DNA of 64,000 nt, taken from NCBI RefSeq assembly GCF_000007605.1, contig NC_003361.3:806001-870000 (forward strand), in the 5' to 3' direction. This DNA comes from Chlamydia caviae GPIC. Its GTDB lineage: Bacteria > Chlamydiota > Chlamydiia > Chlamydiales > Chlamydiaceae. This document shows, in pieces, positions 45,922 through 55,671 of the stretch; positions within the stretch are counted from its first letter, which is position 1; every line of letters starts with the position of its first letter. Made by a program: the position numbers and the translations under genes. A model generated the notes under the pieces. The model made no database searches and was not told where the DNA came from. It was given only the letters and a program-made list of their open reading frames with translations.

Positions 45922-45959
45922 AACCTTTAGAAAAAGATTTTTGTCTTTTTCTAAAGGTT
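45922..45959 (-). terminator. Terminator downstream of CPAF
   Basis: A perfect 16-bp inverted repeat AACCTTTAGAAAAAGA/TCTTTTTCTAAAGGTT with a 6-base loop, followed on the minus strand by a long T run (A run at 45915-45923 on plus). It lies 35 bases after the CPAF stop and before ispH. Confidence 0.9.
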
Positions 45960-45993
45960 ACTAATATAACAGATATTTATTTTTTCTTCCAAA

Positions 45994-47775
45994 TTAAGAA
46001 GCTTTGTTATCAGCTTCTCTTTCAATAAGATCAAGAACTAAACTTTTCACAGTGCTAATGTAATCAGAATATTTTCCTGTTTGTACATCCGTATCTGTAA
46101 AATCTAAGAATATATGAGGAGAGACCCCTAAATTCTCTATGTAAGAACCGTCAGGTCTTACTGCTAGAGATCCTGTTAAAGAACAACTTTTAATGCCTGT
46201 TCTATTAGGGAACTCTACGTTAAAGACAAAACCTCCGGCTCCTGCTGTGGCCGTTCCTACAATAAGAGCTCGACCGCTATCCTTCATAATCGCAGGGAAT
46301 AAATCTCCGCAGGAGAAATCTTCCTGATTGATTAAGACGCAGATAGGACGTGTATAACGATGTTCAGGATGTGGATGTACTTTAGCAAATCCTAACAAAG
46401 GCATAGGTGTAGAGAGATTAATATCCCCATTTGCCCAACATTTTAAAACAGTATTAGAAAATGTCTGTAGATATCCTGCCGCATTCATATCGATAGGATA
46501 ACCTTCCATATCCTCACCGAGAGCATTTCTTGCTTGCTCATCGGTTTCAACTCCTTCAAGAAGGTTCAACCATTGTACTGCAGATTGTACTTCACTTTGA
46601 GTGAGAATCATTCTATGTTTAGGTGTTTCTAAAGGTCTGTCTGTTAATCTAGAAATCAATGCATAAAGATAGAAGACACTACCACCAGGATTGTTTGTCT
46701 GATCGATAATCAAAGCTTCGGTTTTCTCTTGTAAAACACTAATGATCTCGCTGAAGTCATCCCATGGGGATTCCATATTCATAGCAGTACGATCTTCCAT
46801 ATCTGTCCAAGAATATGTAGAAATCCTAAGGAATCCAATACTGTGAGACTGTCCATGATTATCGGTGCAGGTGAACACATAAGCATGGTAAGGACCACTT
46901 TTAGCTTTCCATGTCACATGTCCAAAATCAGGTAAGAAACCTCTTTTACTTCCGATATTGTAATCACTACTTAAACCACGTTTATATTGCTGACGTAATT
47001 CCTTCCAGAAATAAGGAACCATTTCGTTTGTGAATAAACAATTTTCAGAAGCACTAGATAATAAAGGGCAAGCACGGCTAGATCTCATCTGGATGATAGG
47101 ATCTTTTACTAAAGGAGATATTAAAGATAGATCTTGAATATATTCAGGCGTATGGCGCCATTTAGCTTTTACCGTACGCGTTAAACCGCTAGGACGACGA
47201 ATTTTTAATGTTGCCACTCCCATAGGAATTTGATGGCCTAAGGCAGCAGAACGAGAAAAGAGTGTTCGTGCAGCTGCAGCGTAATCAGAAAGAGCTCCTC
47301 TACCAGTACGTATACTCTCGATTACCTCCATAATCGGCATACCGTCCATCTCTAAAATTTCATCACCTACAGAAATTTCAGAGTTATACGTATGCACATC
47401 AACAATAAAGCATCTGCGAGAATTGCTTAACTTAACCGTATAAGGTAGATGAGAATTCTCTGTGCGGAAGAAAGTAATCCCGGCATGAAAATCTTTTAAA
47501 TCAGAGATATATTCTGCAAGAACTCCTTGGCAGTAGCTTGTTGAAGGATTTTCCTCAATACACAATTTTAAACGTGCTTGATCCGTTGCATCTTTCAAAT
47601 CCCAATGAAAAAGCTTATGTTTCCACTCTTTAGGAGCATATTTAACATCAAGTAAGTGTTCCAAAAAATCCAAGTCAGAACATGCATTTTTTTGAACTAA
47701 AGTCTTAGCGGAACCTGAAATTTGAAAACCTAATACTAAGGAGCAAATCAAGGCTGTAATTTGTTTCACTTTCAT
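45994..47775 (-). CDS. cpaf: Chlamydial protease CPAF
   Basis: A 593-residue secreted serine protease. Signal peptide MKVKQITALICSLVLGFQISGSA, then the inhibitory and catalytic regions. Catalytic residues fall in DLKDFHAGITFF (His97), QEDFSCGDLFP (Ser488) and SYIENLGVSP (Glu547). These match the His-Ser-Glu triad of C. trachomatis CPAF with offsets of 8 and 11 residues. Exported to the inclusion lumen and host cytosol, it is made as a zymogen that dimerises and self-cleaves. The frame is complete. A strong terminator follows. Confidence 0.95.
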   Translation of the reverse strand: MKVKQITALICSLVLGFQISGSAKTLVQKNACSDLDFLEHLLDVKYAPKEWKHKLFHWDLKDATDQARLKLCIEENPSTSYCQGVLAEYISDLKDFHAGITFFRTENSHLPYTVKLSNSRRCFIVDVHTYNSEISVGDEILEMDGMPIMEVIESIRTGRGALSDYAAAARTLFSRSAALGHQIPMGVATLKIRRPSGLTRTVKAKWRHTPEYIQDLSLISPLVKDPIIQMRSSRACPLLSSASENCLFTNEMVPYFWKELRQQYKRGLSSDYNIGSKRGFLPDFGHVTWKAKSGPYHAYVFTCTDNHGQSHSIGFLRISTYSWTDMEDRTAMNMESPWDDFSEIISVLQEKTEALIIDQTNNPGGSVFYLYALISRLTDRPLETPKHRMILTQSEVQSAVQWLNLLEGVETDEQARNALGEDMEGYPIDMNAAGYLQTFSNTVLKCWANGDINLSTPMPLLGFAKVHPHPEHRYTRPICVLINQEDFSCGDLFPAIMKDSGRALIVGTATAGAGGFVFNVEFPNRTGIKSCSLTGSLAVRPDGSYIENLGVSPHIFLDFTDTDVQTGKYSDYISTVKSLVLDLIEREADNKAS

Positions 47776-47889
47776 ATTTACCTCTCTTCCAAATAGAGAA
47801 TGTTTATAAGGAGGTGGTATGATAGGGGGATAAAGATTTTATTAAAACAAAGTTTTTCAAAAAAATTCTTTAACCTTGAGACAACCTAC

Positions 47890-49152
47890 TCAAAACAACA
47901 TAGCAATGCGCTCGAGCATAAAGTATGAAATAAGACCGCCAAAATAACTAGCCAATGCAATCCAAGAGATCTTCTTAAAATACCATAGAAAATCAACTTT
48001 CTCGATACCCATGAAGGCAACTCCAGCAGCCGATCCTATGATTAAAATACTTCCCCCAGTACCTGCCGCATAAGCAATCAACTTCCATAAAGTATCGTCC
48101 ATCGGGACTTGATACATACCCATAGTCGCAGCAACAAGGGGAACATTATCCAATACGCTTGAAATAAGACCAATAAAAATAGCGACAACATTTCTAGAAA
48201 ATATCCTGTCCATACTCATTGAAAGTTCGGAAAGAACATTGGAAAAAGTCAAAGCATTGACAGCAAGCAAGATACCTATGAAAAAGGTAATTGAGGAGAT
48301 ATCGATCTTCGTTAAAATGTGAGGGATACGCAAATGATAGCGATCTTCACCATGGGGGGAGTGAATCCAATCACTAGCCAACCAAACAAGACCGAGTCCT
48401 AGTAAAGCTCCGATAAATGGAGGAACTCCTAAACAAGCTTTCCAGACAGGAACCATCAATAAGGATCCTAGACCAATACAAATGATCAAACCACTTTTTT
48501 TAGGAGAACCTTCTATCTCAACATCCTTAGAGATCATTCCTGTAGTGCGCTTTTTAAGCATAAATTGCGCACAAACCCCGGCAATAAGAACGCAAACCAA
48601 ACTAGGAACAAATAAAGCGCGAATAATTCCCCAAGAAGTGACTTTATCATTGATCCATAGCATTGTTGTTGTTACATCTCCTAAAGGTGTCCAAGCACCT
48701 CCAGCATTCACACTAATAACACAAATAGCCCCTAAAAGCAGACGATCTTCTCGAGATTTCACCAACCGCTTCAAAATGGAAATAATGATGATGATAGATG
48801 TTAAGTTATCTAAGGCTGCTGATAAGAAGAAAGAAAGTGCTATAAGCACCCAAAGGAGTAAGGTCCTAGACTGTATATAACAACACCGTACGATTATCGA
48901 AAATCCCTTATGTGCATCTATAAGTTCAACAATAGCCATCGCTGCGAATAAAAAAAAGATTACCTGAGCCATATCAGCAATTTCTTCAGCTAGAATCATG
49001 TGATCCGCATGTTGTATATGAGAAAAACAAACTAGCCACATTAAACCTCCCATAGCAAGAGCCACGGCAGATTTATTCACTCGCACAATATGCTCGAAAA
49101 CAATCGCGATGTATCCAAATAAAAACAGAGCACACAATTGGAATTTCAACAT
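47890..49152 (-). CDS. nhaD: NhaD-type sodium/proton antiporter
   Basis: A 420-residue membrane protein with about 11-12 helices. Features of the NhaD/ArsB ion transporter superfamily are SAALDNLTSIIIIISIL (central DNxTS motif), NAGGAWTPLGDVTTTMLW and SSVLDNVPLVAATMGMYQ (second DN motif). The inverted-repeat DN motifs are the ion-binding core. It probably exchanges sodium for protons at the inner membrane. Single gene, upstream of CPAF by 115 bases. Confidence 0.85.
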   Translation of the reverse strand: MLKFQLCALFLFGYIAIVFEHIVRVNKSAVALAMGGLMWLVCFSHIQHADHMILAEEIADMAQVIFFLFAAMAIVELIDAHKGFSIIVRCCYIQSRTLLLWVLIALSFFLSAALDNLTSIIIIISILKRLVKSREDRLLLGAICVISVNAGGAWTPLGDVTTTMLWINDKVTSWGIIRALFVPSLVCVLIAGVCAQFMLKKRTTGMISKDVEIEGSPKKSGLIICIGLGSLLMVPVWKACLGVPPFIGALLGLGLVWLASDWIHSPHGEDRYHLRIPHILTKIDISSITFFIGILLAVNALTFSNVLSELSMSMDRIFSRNVVAIFIGLISSVLDNVPLVAATMGMYQVPMDDTLWKLIAYAAGTGGSILIIGSAAGVAFMGIEKVDFLWYFKKISWIALASYFGGLISYFMLERIAMLF

Positions 49153-49427
49153 AATGACCTCAAAAATAATTCTACGAACTAGTGTACTCCTATTTACGGG
49201 TTAGGTAAAGTAGGAAAAATAGTTCTAGATTAAGAAAAGCATTTCTTTGTTATATACTAAAATCAAAAATTTGTTATTCAGCTCCGTTTTGTATGGCAAT
49301 ACTATATTCTTGAAACTTAGATTTAATAAGACAAAACCTCTATAAACATAACGAACTATTTGACAAAGATACTAAAGAACAGAACAATAATAAAGTTCTC
49401 TAGTTCTGCACCCACGTTAGGAGTCTA
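49153..49427. other. Divergent promoter region between nhaD and sulP
   Basis: About 275 bases that must carry promoters for both flanking genes. It is AT-rich, with TATACT- and TAAAAT-like elements, but no hexamer pair I would defend. A GGAG precedes the GTG start at 49428. Confidence 0.35.
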
Positions 49428-51128
49428 GTGAAAGTCGCCTTATCGTTTAAACATCTTGTTCCTAAGCTCTACACATGTATTAAGGATGGTTATACCTTTA
49501 ATACATTTAAAAAAGATTTCTTAGCTGGACTTACTGTAGGCGTTCTAGCTTTTCCTTTCGCTATTGCTATTGCAATCGGTGTGGGCGTATCCCCTATTCA
49601 AGGTTTATTAGCTTCGATCATCGGAGGGTTTATAGCCTCTGCTTTAGGCGGTAGCCGTGTTCTTATATCGGGCCCGACAAGCGCTTTCATCTCTATACTT
49701 TATTGTATTTCGGCAAAATATGGAGTCGAGGGGTTATTCACAATCACCCTAATGGGAGGGGTATTCCTGGTAGCCTTTGGGCTTACAGGACTGGGAACTT
49801 TCATTAAATATATGCCCTACCCCGTGGTTACAGGATTGACAACGGGATTAGCTGTTATCATTTTCTCCTCTCAAATTAAAGACTTTTTCGGTCTGCAAAT
49901 GGGAGATAGCGTTCCTACAGACTTCATTGCTAAATGGATAGCTTACTGGGATTATCTATGGACCTGGGATAGTAAAGCTTTTGCCGTAGGGTTATTCACC
50001 CTACTCATCATGATTTACTTCCGCAATTATAAGCCGCGATATCCAGGAGTCATGATCGCTATTATCGTAGCTTCAACACTAGTGTGGTTACTAAACATCG
50101 ATATTCCTACGATTGGCAGTCGTTACGGAGCTCTTCCAAAATCGATACCTATGCCTTCGTTCCCACATCTTAGCCTGACAAAAATTTTACAGCTTATGCC
50201 GGAAGCTTTAACTATTGCCGTTCTTTCCGGTATTGAAACTCTACTTGCAGCTGTAGTTGCTGATGGTATGACAGGATGGAGACATCAATCCAATTGCCAG
50301 CTTGTTGCACAAGGTATCGCAAATATTGGTACATCATTCTTTGCCGGTATGCCTATAACAGGTTCCTTATCAAGAACTGCAGCAAGCATTAAATCTGGAG
50401 CTACAACTCCTATAGCAGGATTGGTTCACTCAGCCTTTATCTGTGTTATTCTTTTAGCTTTAGCACCACTAACAGTAAAAATTCCTCTTACCTGTTTGGC
50501 CGCTGTTCTTATTCTGATTGCTTGGAATATGAGTGAGATACATCACTTTATTCATTTATTCACTGCTCCTAAAAAAGACGTTGTTGTTCTTCTAACCGTC
50601 TTTATCCTTACGGTTATGACGAATATCACTTCTGCAGTGCAAGTGGGTATGATGCTTGCCGCGTTTCTATTCATGAAACAGATGAGTGATCTGTCTGACG
50701 TGATATCTACAGCAAAATATTTTGATGAGAATAAGCAGGCAAAAGATGATAATTTCTTTTCTAAATCTGAAGTTCCTGCACATACAGAAATTTATGAAAT
50801 TAACGGGCCTTTCTTCTTTGGAATTGCTGATAGATTGAAAAATCTTCTCAATGAAATAGAAATGCCGCCAAAGATTTTCATATTATGTATGAGTCGCGTG
50901 CCTACAATTGACGCCTCCGCTATGCATGCTCTAGAAGAATTCTTTTTAGAATGCGATCGCCAAGGGACGCTCTTGCTTTTAGCAGGAGTGAAAAAAACAC
51001 CGCTAAGCGATCTCAAACGCTATCATTTGGATGAGCTTATCGGTGTTGATCATATCTTCTCGAATACGAAGAGCGCTCTCTTATTTGCTCAAGCTTTGAT
51101 CAATTTAGAAAGCAAAGCCTCTCATTAA
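49428..51128 (+). CDS. SulP-family anion transporter with STAS domain
   Basis: A 566-residue protein starting at GTG 49428 (TTAGGAG upstream). The membrane part (about 25-430) includes FLAGLTVGVLAFPFAIAIAIGVGV, the signature of SulP transporters, and MPITGSLSRTAASIKSGA. The C-terminal STAS domain (about 440-555) includes IFILCMSRVPTIDASAMHALEEF. SulP members move sulfate, bicarbonate, oxalate or dicarboxylates. The substrate is not decided by sequence. Ends 4 bases into the convergent fumC. Confidence 0.85.
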   Translation: MKVALSFKHLVPKLYTCIKDGYTFNTFKKDFLAGLTVGVLAFPFAIAIAIGVGVSPIQGLLASIIGGFIASALGGSRVLISGPTSAFISILYCISAKYGVEGLFTITLMGGVFLVAFGLTGLGTFIKYMPYPVVTGLTTGLAVIIFSSQIKDFFGLQMGDSVPTDFIAKWIAYWDYLWTWDSKAFAVGLFTLLIMIYFRNYKPRYPGVMIAIIVASTLVWLLNIDIPTIGSRYGALPKSIPMPSFPHLSLTKILQLMPEALTIAVLSGIETLLAAVVADGMTGWRHQSNCQLVAQGIANIGTSFFAGMPITGSLSRTAASIKSGATTPIAGLVHSAFICVILLALAPLTVKIPLTCLAAVLILIAWNMSEIHHFIHLFTAPKKDVVVLLTVFILTVMTNITSAVQVGMMLAAFLFMKQMSDLSDVISTAKYFDENKQAKDDNFFSKSEVPAHTEIYEINGPFFFGIADRLKNLLNEIEMPPKIFILCMSRVPTIDASAMHALEEFFLECDRQGTLLLLAGVKKTPLSDLKRYHLDELIGVDHIFSNTKSALLFAQALINLESKASH

Positions 51129-52507
51129 AATTTTCCCACCATAGATTCGGGAACAACAAGGCGGTCAAACTCTTCTGCAGATAGATAACCCATTTGTATA
51201 CAGGCTTCTTTTAAATTAATATTGTCATGGAAAGCTTTTAAAGCCATTTTCGAGCATTTATCATATCCTAAAACTGGAGTTAAAGCTGTAACAAGCATTA
51301 AAGAGTTATCCAAATACTCTTTAAGACGAGGTTTATTCACACGCAAACCTGAAACAAAGTAATCTGCAAAAGCCTGCATACCTCCCGCAAGAATATCCAC
51401 AGATTGTAAAAAGTTATAAATTATTACAGGTTTCATCACATTGAGTTCAAAATTTCCTCGACTTCCCCCCATGATTACTGCTTGGTTATTCCCTATAACC
51501 TGAGCACAAACCATTTGCAAAGCTTCGCACTGTGTAGGATTGATCTTCCCCGGCATTATTGAAGATCCCGGCTCATTCTCAGGAAATAGCAACTCTCCTA
51601 AACCACACCGAGGACCAGATCCTAAAAAGCTTAGATCCGTAGCTATCTTTGTTAAAGCACAAGCTAAAGTAGCTAAAACACCATGAGCATTTACTAACGT
51701 ATCGTGGTTAGATAATGCTGAGAAATAATTCGATGCAGCAACGAAAGGCTCTCCGGTTTCCTGACGCAAATAGTGGATCACTTTATCTATAAATCCATTA
51801 GGAACATTCAATCCCGTACCTACTGCAGTTCCCCCTATAGCTAACTCATACATATGCGTAAGGGAAAACGCTACCCTCTCTAAGGATTGACGTATCTGAT
51901 TACTATAACCAGAAAACTCCTGTCCTAATGTCATAGGAACAGCATCCATTAAATGTGTTCTTCCTATCTTTACGCAGTCACGAAATTCAGCTACCTTAGC
52001 ATCTAATGCCCTTTGCAAATGATCCATAGCGGGAATGAGCTTTTTCTTCAGATTAATCACCGCAGCAATATGCATAGCTGTAGGGAAAACATCATTCGAA
52101 GATTGGGATTTATTGACATGATCATTAGGATGTATCGGTGTTTTACTACCTACAACCCCTCCATGACGTTGAATAGCTAAATTAGCAATAACCTCATTTA
52201 CATTCATGTTGGATTGCGTGCCGCTGCCCGTTTGCCATACCTTTAAAGGAAAATGCTCCTCAAATCCGCCTTCAAGAATCTCAGAAGCAGCAGAAACAAT
52301 CATGTCACAATATTTTGAATCTAAAAACCCTAGATCATGGTTGGCTTTAGCAGCACATTGTTTGATCAAAACTAAAGCTCGAATAACTTCTTTAGGCATA
52401 ACCTCAGGAGCCCAAGAAAAATATTTTTGAGAGCGCGCTGTCTGCGCACCATACAACTTATCTTCAGGGACTTCTACAATTCCTAAACTATCATTTTCTT
52501 GCCGCAT
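51125..52507 (-). CDS. fumC: Fumarate hydratase, class II
   Basis: A 460-residue iron-independent fumarase. The signature GSSIMPGKINPTQCEALQ is present, together with GSGTQSNMNVNEVIANLA and HPNDHVNKSQSSNDVFPTAMH, the catalytic-His region. It hydrates fumarate to malate in the chlamydial TCA cycle, feeding mdh. Typical length. Confidence 0.96.
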   Translation of the reverse strand: MRQENDSLGIVEVPEDKLYGAQTARSQKYFSWAPEVMPKEVIRALVLIKQCAAKANHDLGFLDSKYCDMIVSAASEILEGGFEEHFPLKVWQTGSGTQSNMNVNEVIANLAIQRHGGVVGSKTPIHPNDHVNKSQSSNDVFPTAMHIAAVINLKKKLIPAMDHLQRALDAKVAEFRDCVKIGRTHLMDAVPMTLGQEFSGYSNQIRQSLERVAFSLTHMYELAIGGTAVGTGLNVPNGFIDKVIHYLRQETGEPFVAASNYFSALSNHDTLVNAHGVLATLACALTKIATDLSFLGSGPRCGLGELLFPENEPGSSIMPGKINPTQCEALQMVCAQVIGNNQAVIMGGSRGNFELNVMKPVIIYNFLQSVDILAGGMQAFADYFVSGLRVNKPRLKEYLDNSLMLVTALTPVLGYDKCSKMALKAFHDNINLKEACIQMGYLSAEEFDRLVVPESMVGKF

Positions 52508-52559
52508 ATATTCTATTCCCTTATGATTTCTTTATTATTTCTTTCCTCTACATTACAAA

Positions 52560-54392
52560 ATGAAAACAAAGTTTTTGTGTTACTTTCTAACTATTTCTCT
52601 TTTCATTTTGTTTTGGGAATTTTTTGCTAGAAATAACGCATCATTTTCCTTTCTCTGTCCGCCTCCATCAAAAATAGCAGCGAATTTTTCAGATTCTATG
52701 AATCTTATCCTTTCTTCTTCCTGGTATACTCTGCGAGGTATTTTAGGAGGATTCTTTTTAGCGCTATTCTTGTCGATAGGCTTGGTTATCCTTATGCTAA
52801 CCTGCAAGCTAGCAAAAGATCTCTTAAATCCATTTTTCATACTGGTACAATGCACTCCCATGTTCACCCTAGCACCGTTAATTGTGCTGTGGTTTGGCTG
52901 GGGATTAAATGCTGTCATTGTTCCTACGGCTCTTACTGTCTTTTTCCCTCTAACAATAACGATCTATCAGGGGATCACATCCACCCCCCCAGAGCTTTTA
53001 GAGCAGTTTACGCTACATCAGGCAACAAAACGACAAGCCTTCATTAAACTACGCCTCCCCCATGCTCTTCCTCATATATTTTCAGGGTTAAAAATTGCTA
53101 TGGGATCTGCAGGATTTGCCGCTATAGCTGGAGAATGGGTAGCTTCACAATCAGGTCTCGGCATTCTTATTTTAGAAAGCCGAAGAAATTATGATATGGA
53201 AATGACCTTTTCAGGATTGTTTGCTCTAACAACGGTAACTTTCATCCTATTTCAAGGAATTTTACTAAGCGAGAAACTGATCTTTGCTCTATTTCGCATA
53301 GAGATAACAATAAAAAAACTTCGCCTGCCAAGTAGAAAATTGGCTATGTTACTTATTCCCTTACTTATTCTTCCTATATGGAAAATCAAAACTAAACACA
53401 CACAACCCAGTAATCTAACTCCTATAACTTTGCTTTTAGATTGGACTCCCAATCCTAACCACATTCCCTTGTATGTAGGGGTTTCTAAAGGCTTTTTCCA
53501 GAATCAAGGTATAGATTTACATATTCAAAAAAGTACTGATACCGGAGCTGTTATTCCCCATGTTCTATTCGAACAGGTAGATCTGACTCTCTATCATGCT
53601 CTTGGAGCAATAAAAACCTCTCTTCAAGGAGCTCCTGTACAAATAGTCGGATCGCTAATCGGTTCTACTTTGCAAGGATTTATCTATAGGAAAGAAGATA
53701 ACATCTCAAAATTCAAAGACCTAAACAATAAAGTTTTAGGGTTTTGCCTAAACAACTCGCGAGATCTTTCTTGTTTATTAGAGACGTTACGCCTACATGG
53801 GGTTGTTCCCTCAGAGGTACGCAATGTTAGCTCTGATTTAATCTCCCCCATGTTACTGAAGAAAATCGATTTTCTCTATGGAGCTTTTTATAATATTGAA
53901 GGTGTTAAGCTAGATACTTTAGGCATGCCTGTAGGCTGTTTCCTATCCGATTCCTACGGTCTTCCTACTGGCCCTCAACTTCTCTTATGTGGAAAAAAAG
54001 ATACGAAAGCCACATCTCCAGAAATTGTCGAGGCAATACAAAGAGCTCTTCAACAAAGTATTCATTACTGTCAACAACACCCTAAGAAAGCCTTTCAAGC
54101 ATATCTTAAAGCGACACCGGACACACCTAAAATTGTTAAAGATGAACTTCTTCAATGGGAAGCAACTCTCCCTTTACTTGCAAAATCTCAAGAACCACTG
54201 AGCAAAGAACTCACAAATGCTTTATTACAAGCTATAGTTCACCGTTACCCGAACTTGGCAGATAAGATTACAAGCTTCTCTCTAGATCACATATACCCGT
54301 CTAATTCACAGGTTTGCCAGGATGAGAAAATACATGAGCAAGCCGAAATAGGACATCTCGAAGCACTTCCATCGGTTTCTGGTCAGCACTAA
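52560..54392 (+). CDS. Fused ABC permease and NMT1/THI5-like substrate-binding protein
   Basis: A 610-residue fusion. Residues about 1-265 are a binding-protein-dependent permease with 6 helices and the loop motif ALPHIFSGLKIAMGSAGFAAIAGEWVA (EAA-like, contacts the ATPase). After a linker, about 285-590 resemble NMT1/THI5-like periplasmic binding proteins (ITLLLDWTPNPNHIPLYVG, QGIDLHI, DLTLYHALGAIKTSL). Pieces of this type take up thiamine pyrimidine precursors or sulfonates. No ATPase gene adjoins it, so one must act in trans. Fusion places the binding domain permanently at the membrane. Overlaps the convergent kinase gene by 92 bases. Confidence 0.75.
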   Translation: MKTKFLCYFLTISLFILFWEFFARNNASFSFLCPPPSKIAANFSDSMNLILSSSWYTLRGILGGFFLALFLSIGLVILMLTCKLAKDLLNPFFILVQCTPMFTLAPLIVLWFGWGLNAVIVPTALTVFFPLTITIYQGITSTPPELLEQFTLHQATKRQAFIKLRLPHALPHIFSGLKIAMGSAGFAAIAGEWVASQSGLGILILESRRNYDMEMTFSGLFALTTVTFILFQGILLSEKLIFALFRIEITIKKLRLPSRKLAMLLIPLLILPIWKIKTKHTQPSNLTPITLLLDWTPNPNHIPLYVGVSKGFFQNQGIDLHIQKSTDTGAVIPHVLFEQVDLTLYHALGAIKTSLQGAPVQIVGSLIGSTLQGFIYRKEDNISKFKDLNNKVLGFCLNNSRDLSCLLETLRLHGVVPSEVRNVSSDLISPMLLKKIDFLYGAFYNIEGVKLDTLGMPVGCFLSDSYGLPTGPQLLLCGKKDTKATSPEIVEAIQRALQQSIHYCQQHPKKAFQAYLKATPDTPKIVKDELLQWEATLPLLAKSQEPLSKELTNALLQAIVHRYPNLADKITSFSLDHIYPSNSQVCQDEKIHEQAEIGHLEALPSVSGQH

Positions 54393-54951
54393 TACGAGAA
54401 ACCTTATGAATAGGATAGTGTTGAATGATAGCATCGATATCTTTTTGATATGATTGCAAACGCTTTTGCAATACTTCAATACCGACCTCGTTAATTCTTC
54501 CCTTAGCATAGAGAGATTGTTGCGTACGCTCGAGCAACTTCACCTCTTCATGCACCTCTAAAATAATTACATGACGTACCATGATATAGGAATCAAGGAG
54601 TTTTGCCTGACCTACTGTCCTTGGCAGACCGCTAATAAGCAAATCTTGACGATCTGGGAGGAATTGTCCAGTAGCGACTAGTCCCTGAACATAGTAATTC
54701 CACACGGCAACAACATCTTCATCTGGAATCAAAGATCCAGAAACTGCATATTTATGAAACAGCTGGCGAATGGGAGACCCTATAGGATAACGGCGGAAAA
54801 TATCCCCAAGAGAAACATAAACCTGACTACCCCCATGGGCTATAAAATTTCCCAATAAATCTTTACCAGCTCCAGGAGGACCAAATAAAAGAATAGAAGA
54901 AAAAGGTTTACTATAGAGCTCTATACTGTCTGCTATCGATTCATCTATCAT
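54301..54951 (-). CDS. Adenylate-kinase-like P-loop protein
   Basis: A 216-residue nucleoside-monophosphate-kinase-like protein. P-loop ILLFGPPGAGKDLLGNFIA (Asp replacing the Gly of GKGT), SLGDIFRRY (like the AMP-binding S-x-G-D-x-x-R) and ISGLPRTVGQAKLLD (like DGFPRT with Ser for Asp). The usual LID/zinc region is missing. It may be a divergent kinase rather than the housekeeping adenylate kinase, which in Chlamydia is encoded elsewhere. Its last 92 bases overlap the permease fusion on the other strand. Confidence 0.65.
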   Translation of the reverse strand: MIDESIADSIELYSKPFSSILLFGPPGAGKDLLGNFIAHGGSQVYVSLGDIFRRYPIGSPIRQLFHKYAVSGSLIPDEDVVAVWNYYVQGLVATGQFLPDRQDLLISGLPRTVGQAKLLDSYIMVRHVIILEVHEEVKLLERTQQSLYAKGRINEVGIEVLQKRLQSYQKDIDAIIQHYPIHKVSRISADQKPMEVLRDVLFRLAHVFSHPGKPVN

Positions 54952-55050
54952 AAGATAATTTACCCTGCCTCCTCTACAATTTCCAGGTTTCTCCTCTCTT
55001 TAGTTGATTACCTTGAAAAATAATAGCCTTAGCATATAAAAATTCTTCCC

Positions 55051-55659
55051 ATGGACACTATTTATTTTCTATTATCCCAAGCTTGCATATTATTATTTGC
55101 AACAGATGCTTTAACTAATGTTTTAGTATTAAACCATGTACTTGCTCCTTATTCCAGAAAGGCGCGTTTATCTCTATTAGTCAGAGAAAGTGTATTTGCT
55201 CTCTTTAGTATGTTCGCTCTTTACCAGGCCGCTTTGGGTACTCTCTATGTGCTAAAAACACCTCTATGTGCCATAAAAGTTGTAGGGGGAATCGCCGTCA
55301 CTCTAACAGGAATCCGGGCTATTTTAAATTTAAGTAGAGAAAATAGCTGGAAAGGGTTTACCTCTCCCTCTTCCTTATCCATGGTAACACCTATTGCTCT
55401 GCCCCTGATGATCGGACCTTCTTGGCTAGCTGCCTGCTGTACTTTAATAGGCAAGCGCTATAGCTTTGCTTCTGTTTCTCTTATTCTCATTCTTTCTTGG
55501 TTCCTTATTTCCCTAACAACGATCATCCTACAAGTTTTTATTGGTGGGGGAAAAGAAAAGACCAAGCCACTTCTTGCTATACAAACAGTACTTGGTCTTT
55601 TTGCGACAATTGTAGGTACACAGTTACTTATGTCCGGATTACAACTAGCCTTCTTATAA
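55051..55659 (+). CDS. MarC-family membrane protein (copy 1)
   Basis: A 202-residue protein with six hydrophobic segments of the MarC/UPF0056 type (LFATDALTNVLVLNHVLAPYS, TPIALPLMIGPSWLAACCTLIG). The family is of unknown function. It is followed 12 bases later by a second, diverged copy in tandem, showing local duplication. Confidence 0.72.
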   Translation: MDTIYFLLSQACILLFATDALTNVLVLNHVLAPYSRKARLSLLVRESVFALFSMFALYQAALGTLYVLKTPLCAIKVVGGIAVTLTGIRAILNLSRENSWKGFTSPSSLSMVTPIALPLMIGPSWLAACCTLIGKRYSFASVSLILILSWFLISLTTIILQVFIGGGKEKTKPLLAIQTVLGLFATIVGTQLLMSGLQLAFL

Positions 55660-55671
55660 AAGAGACGTCTT

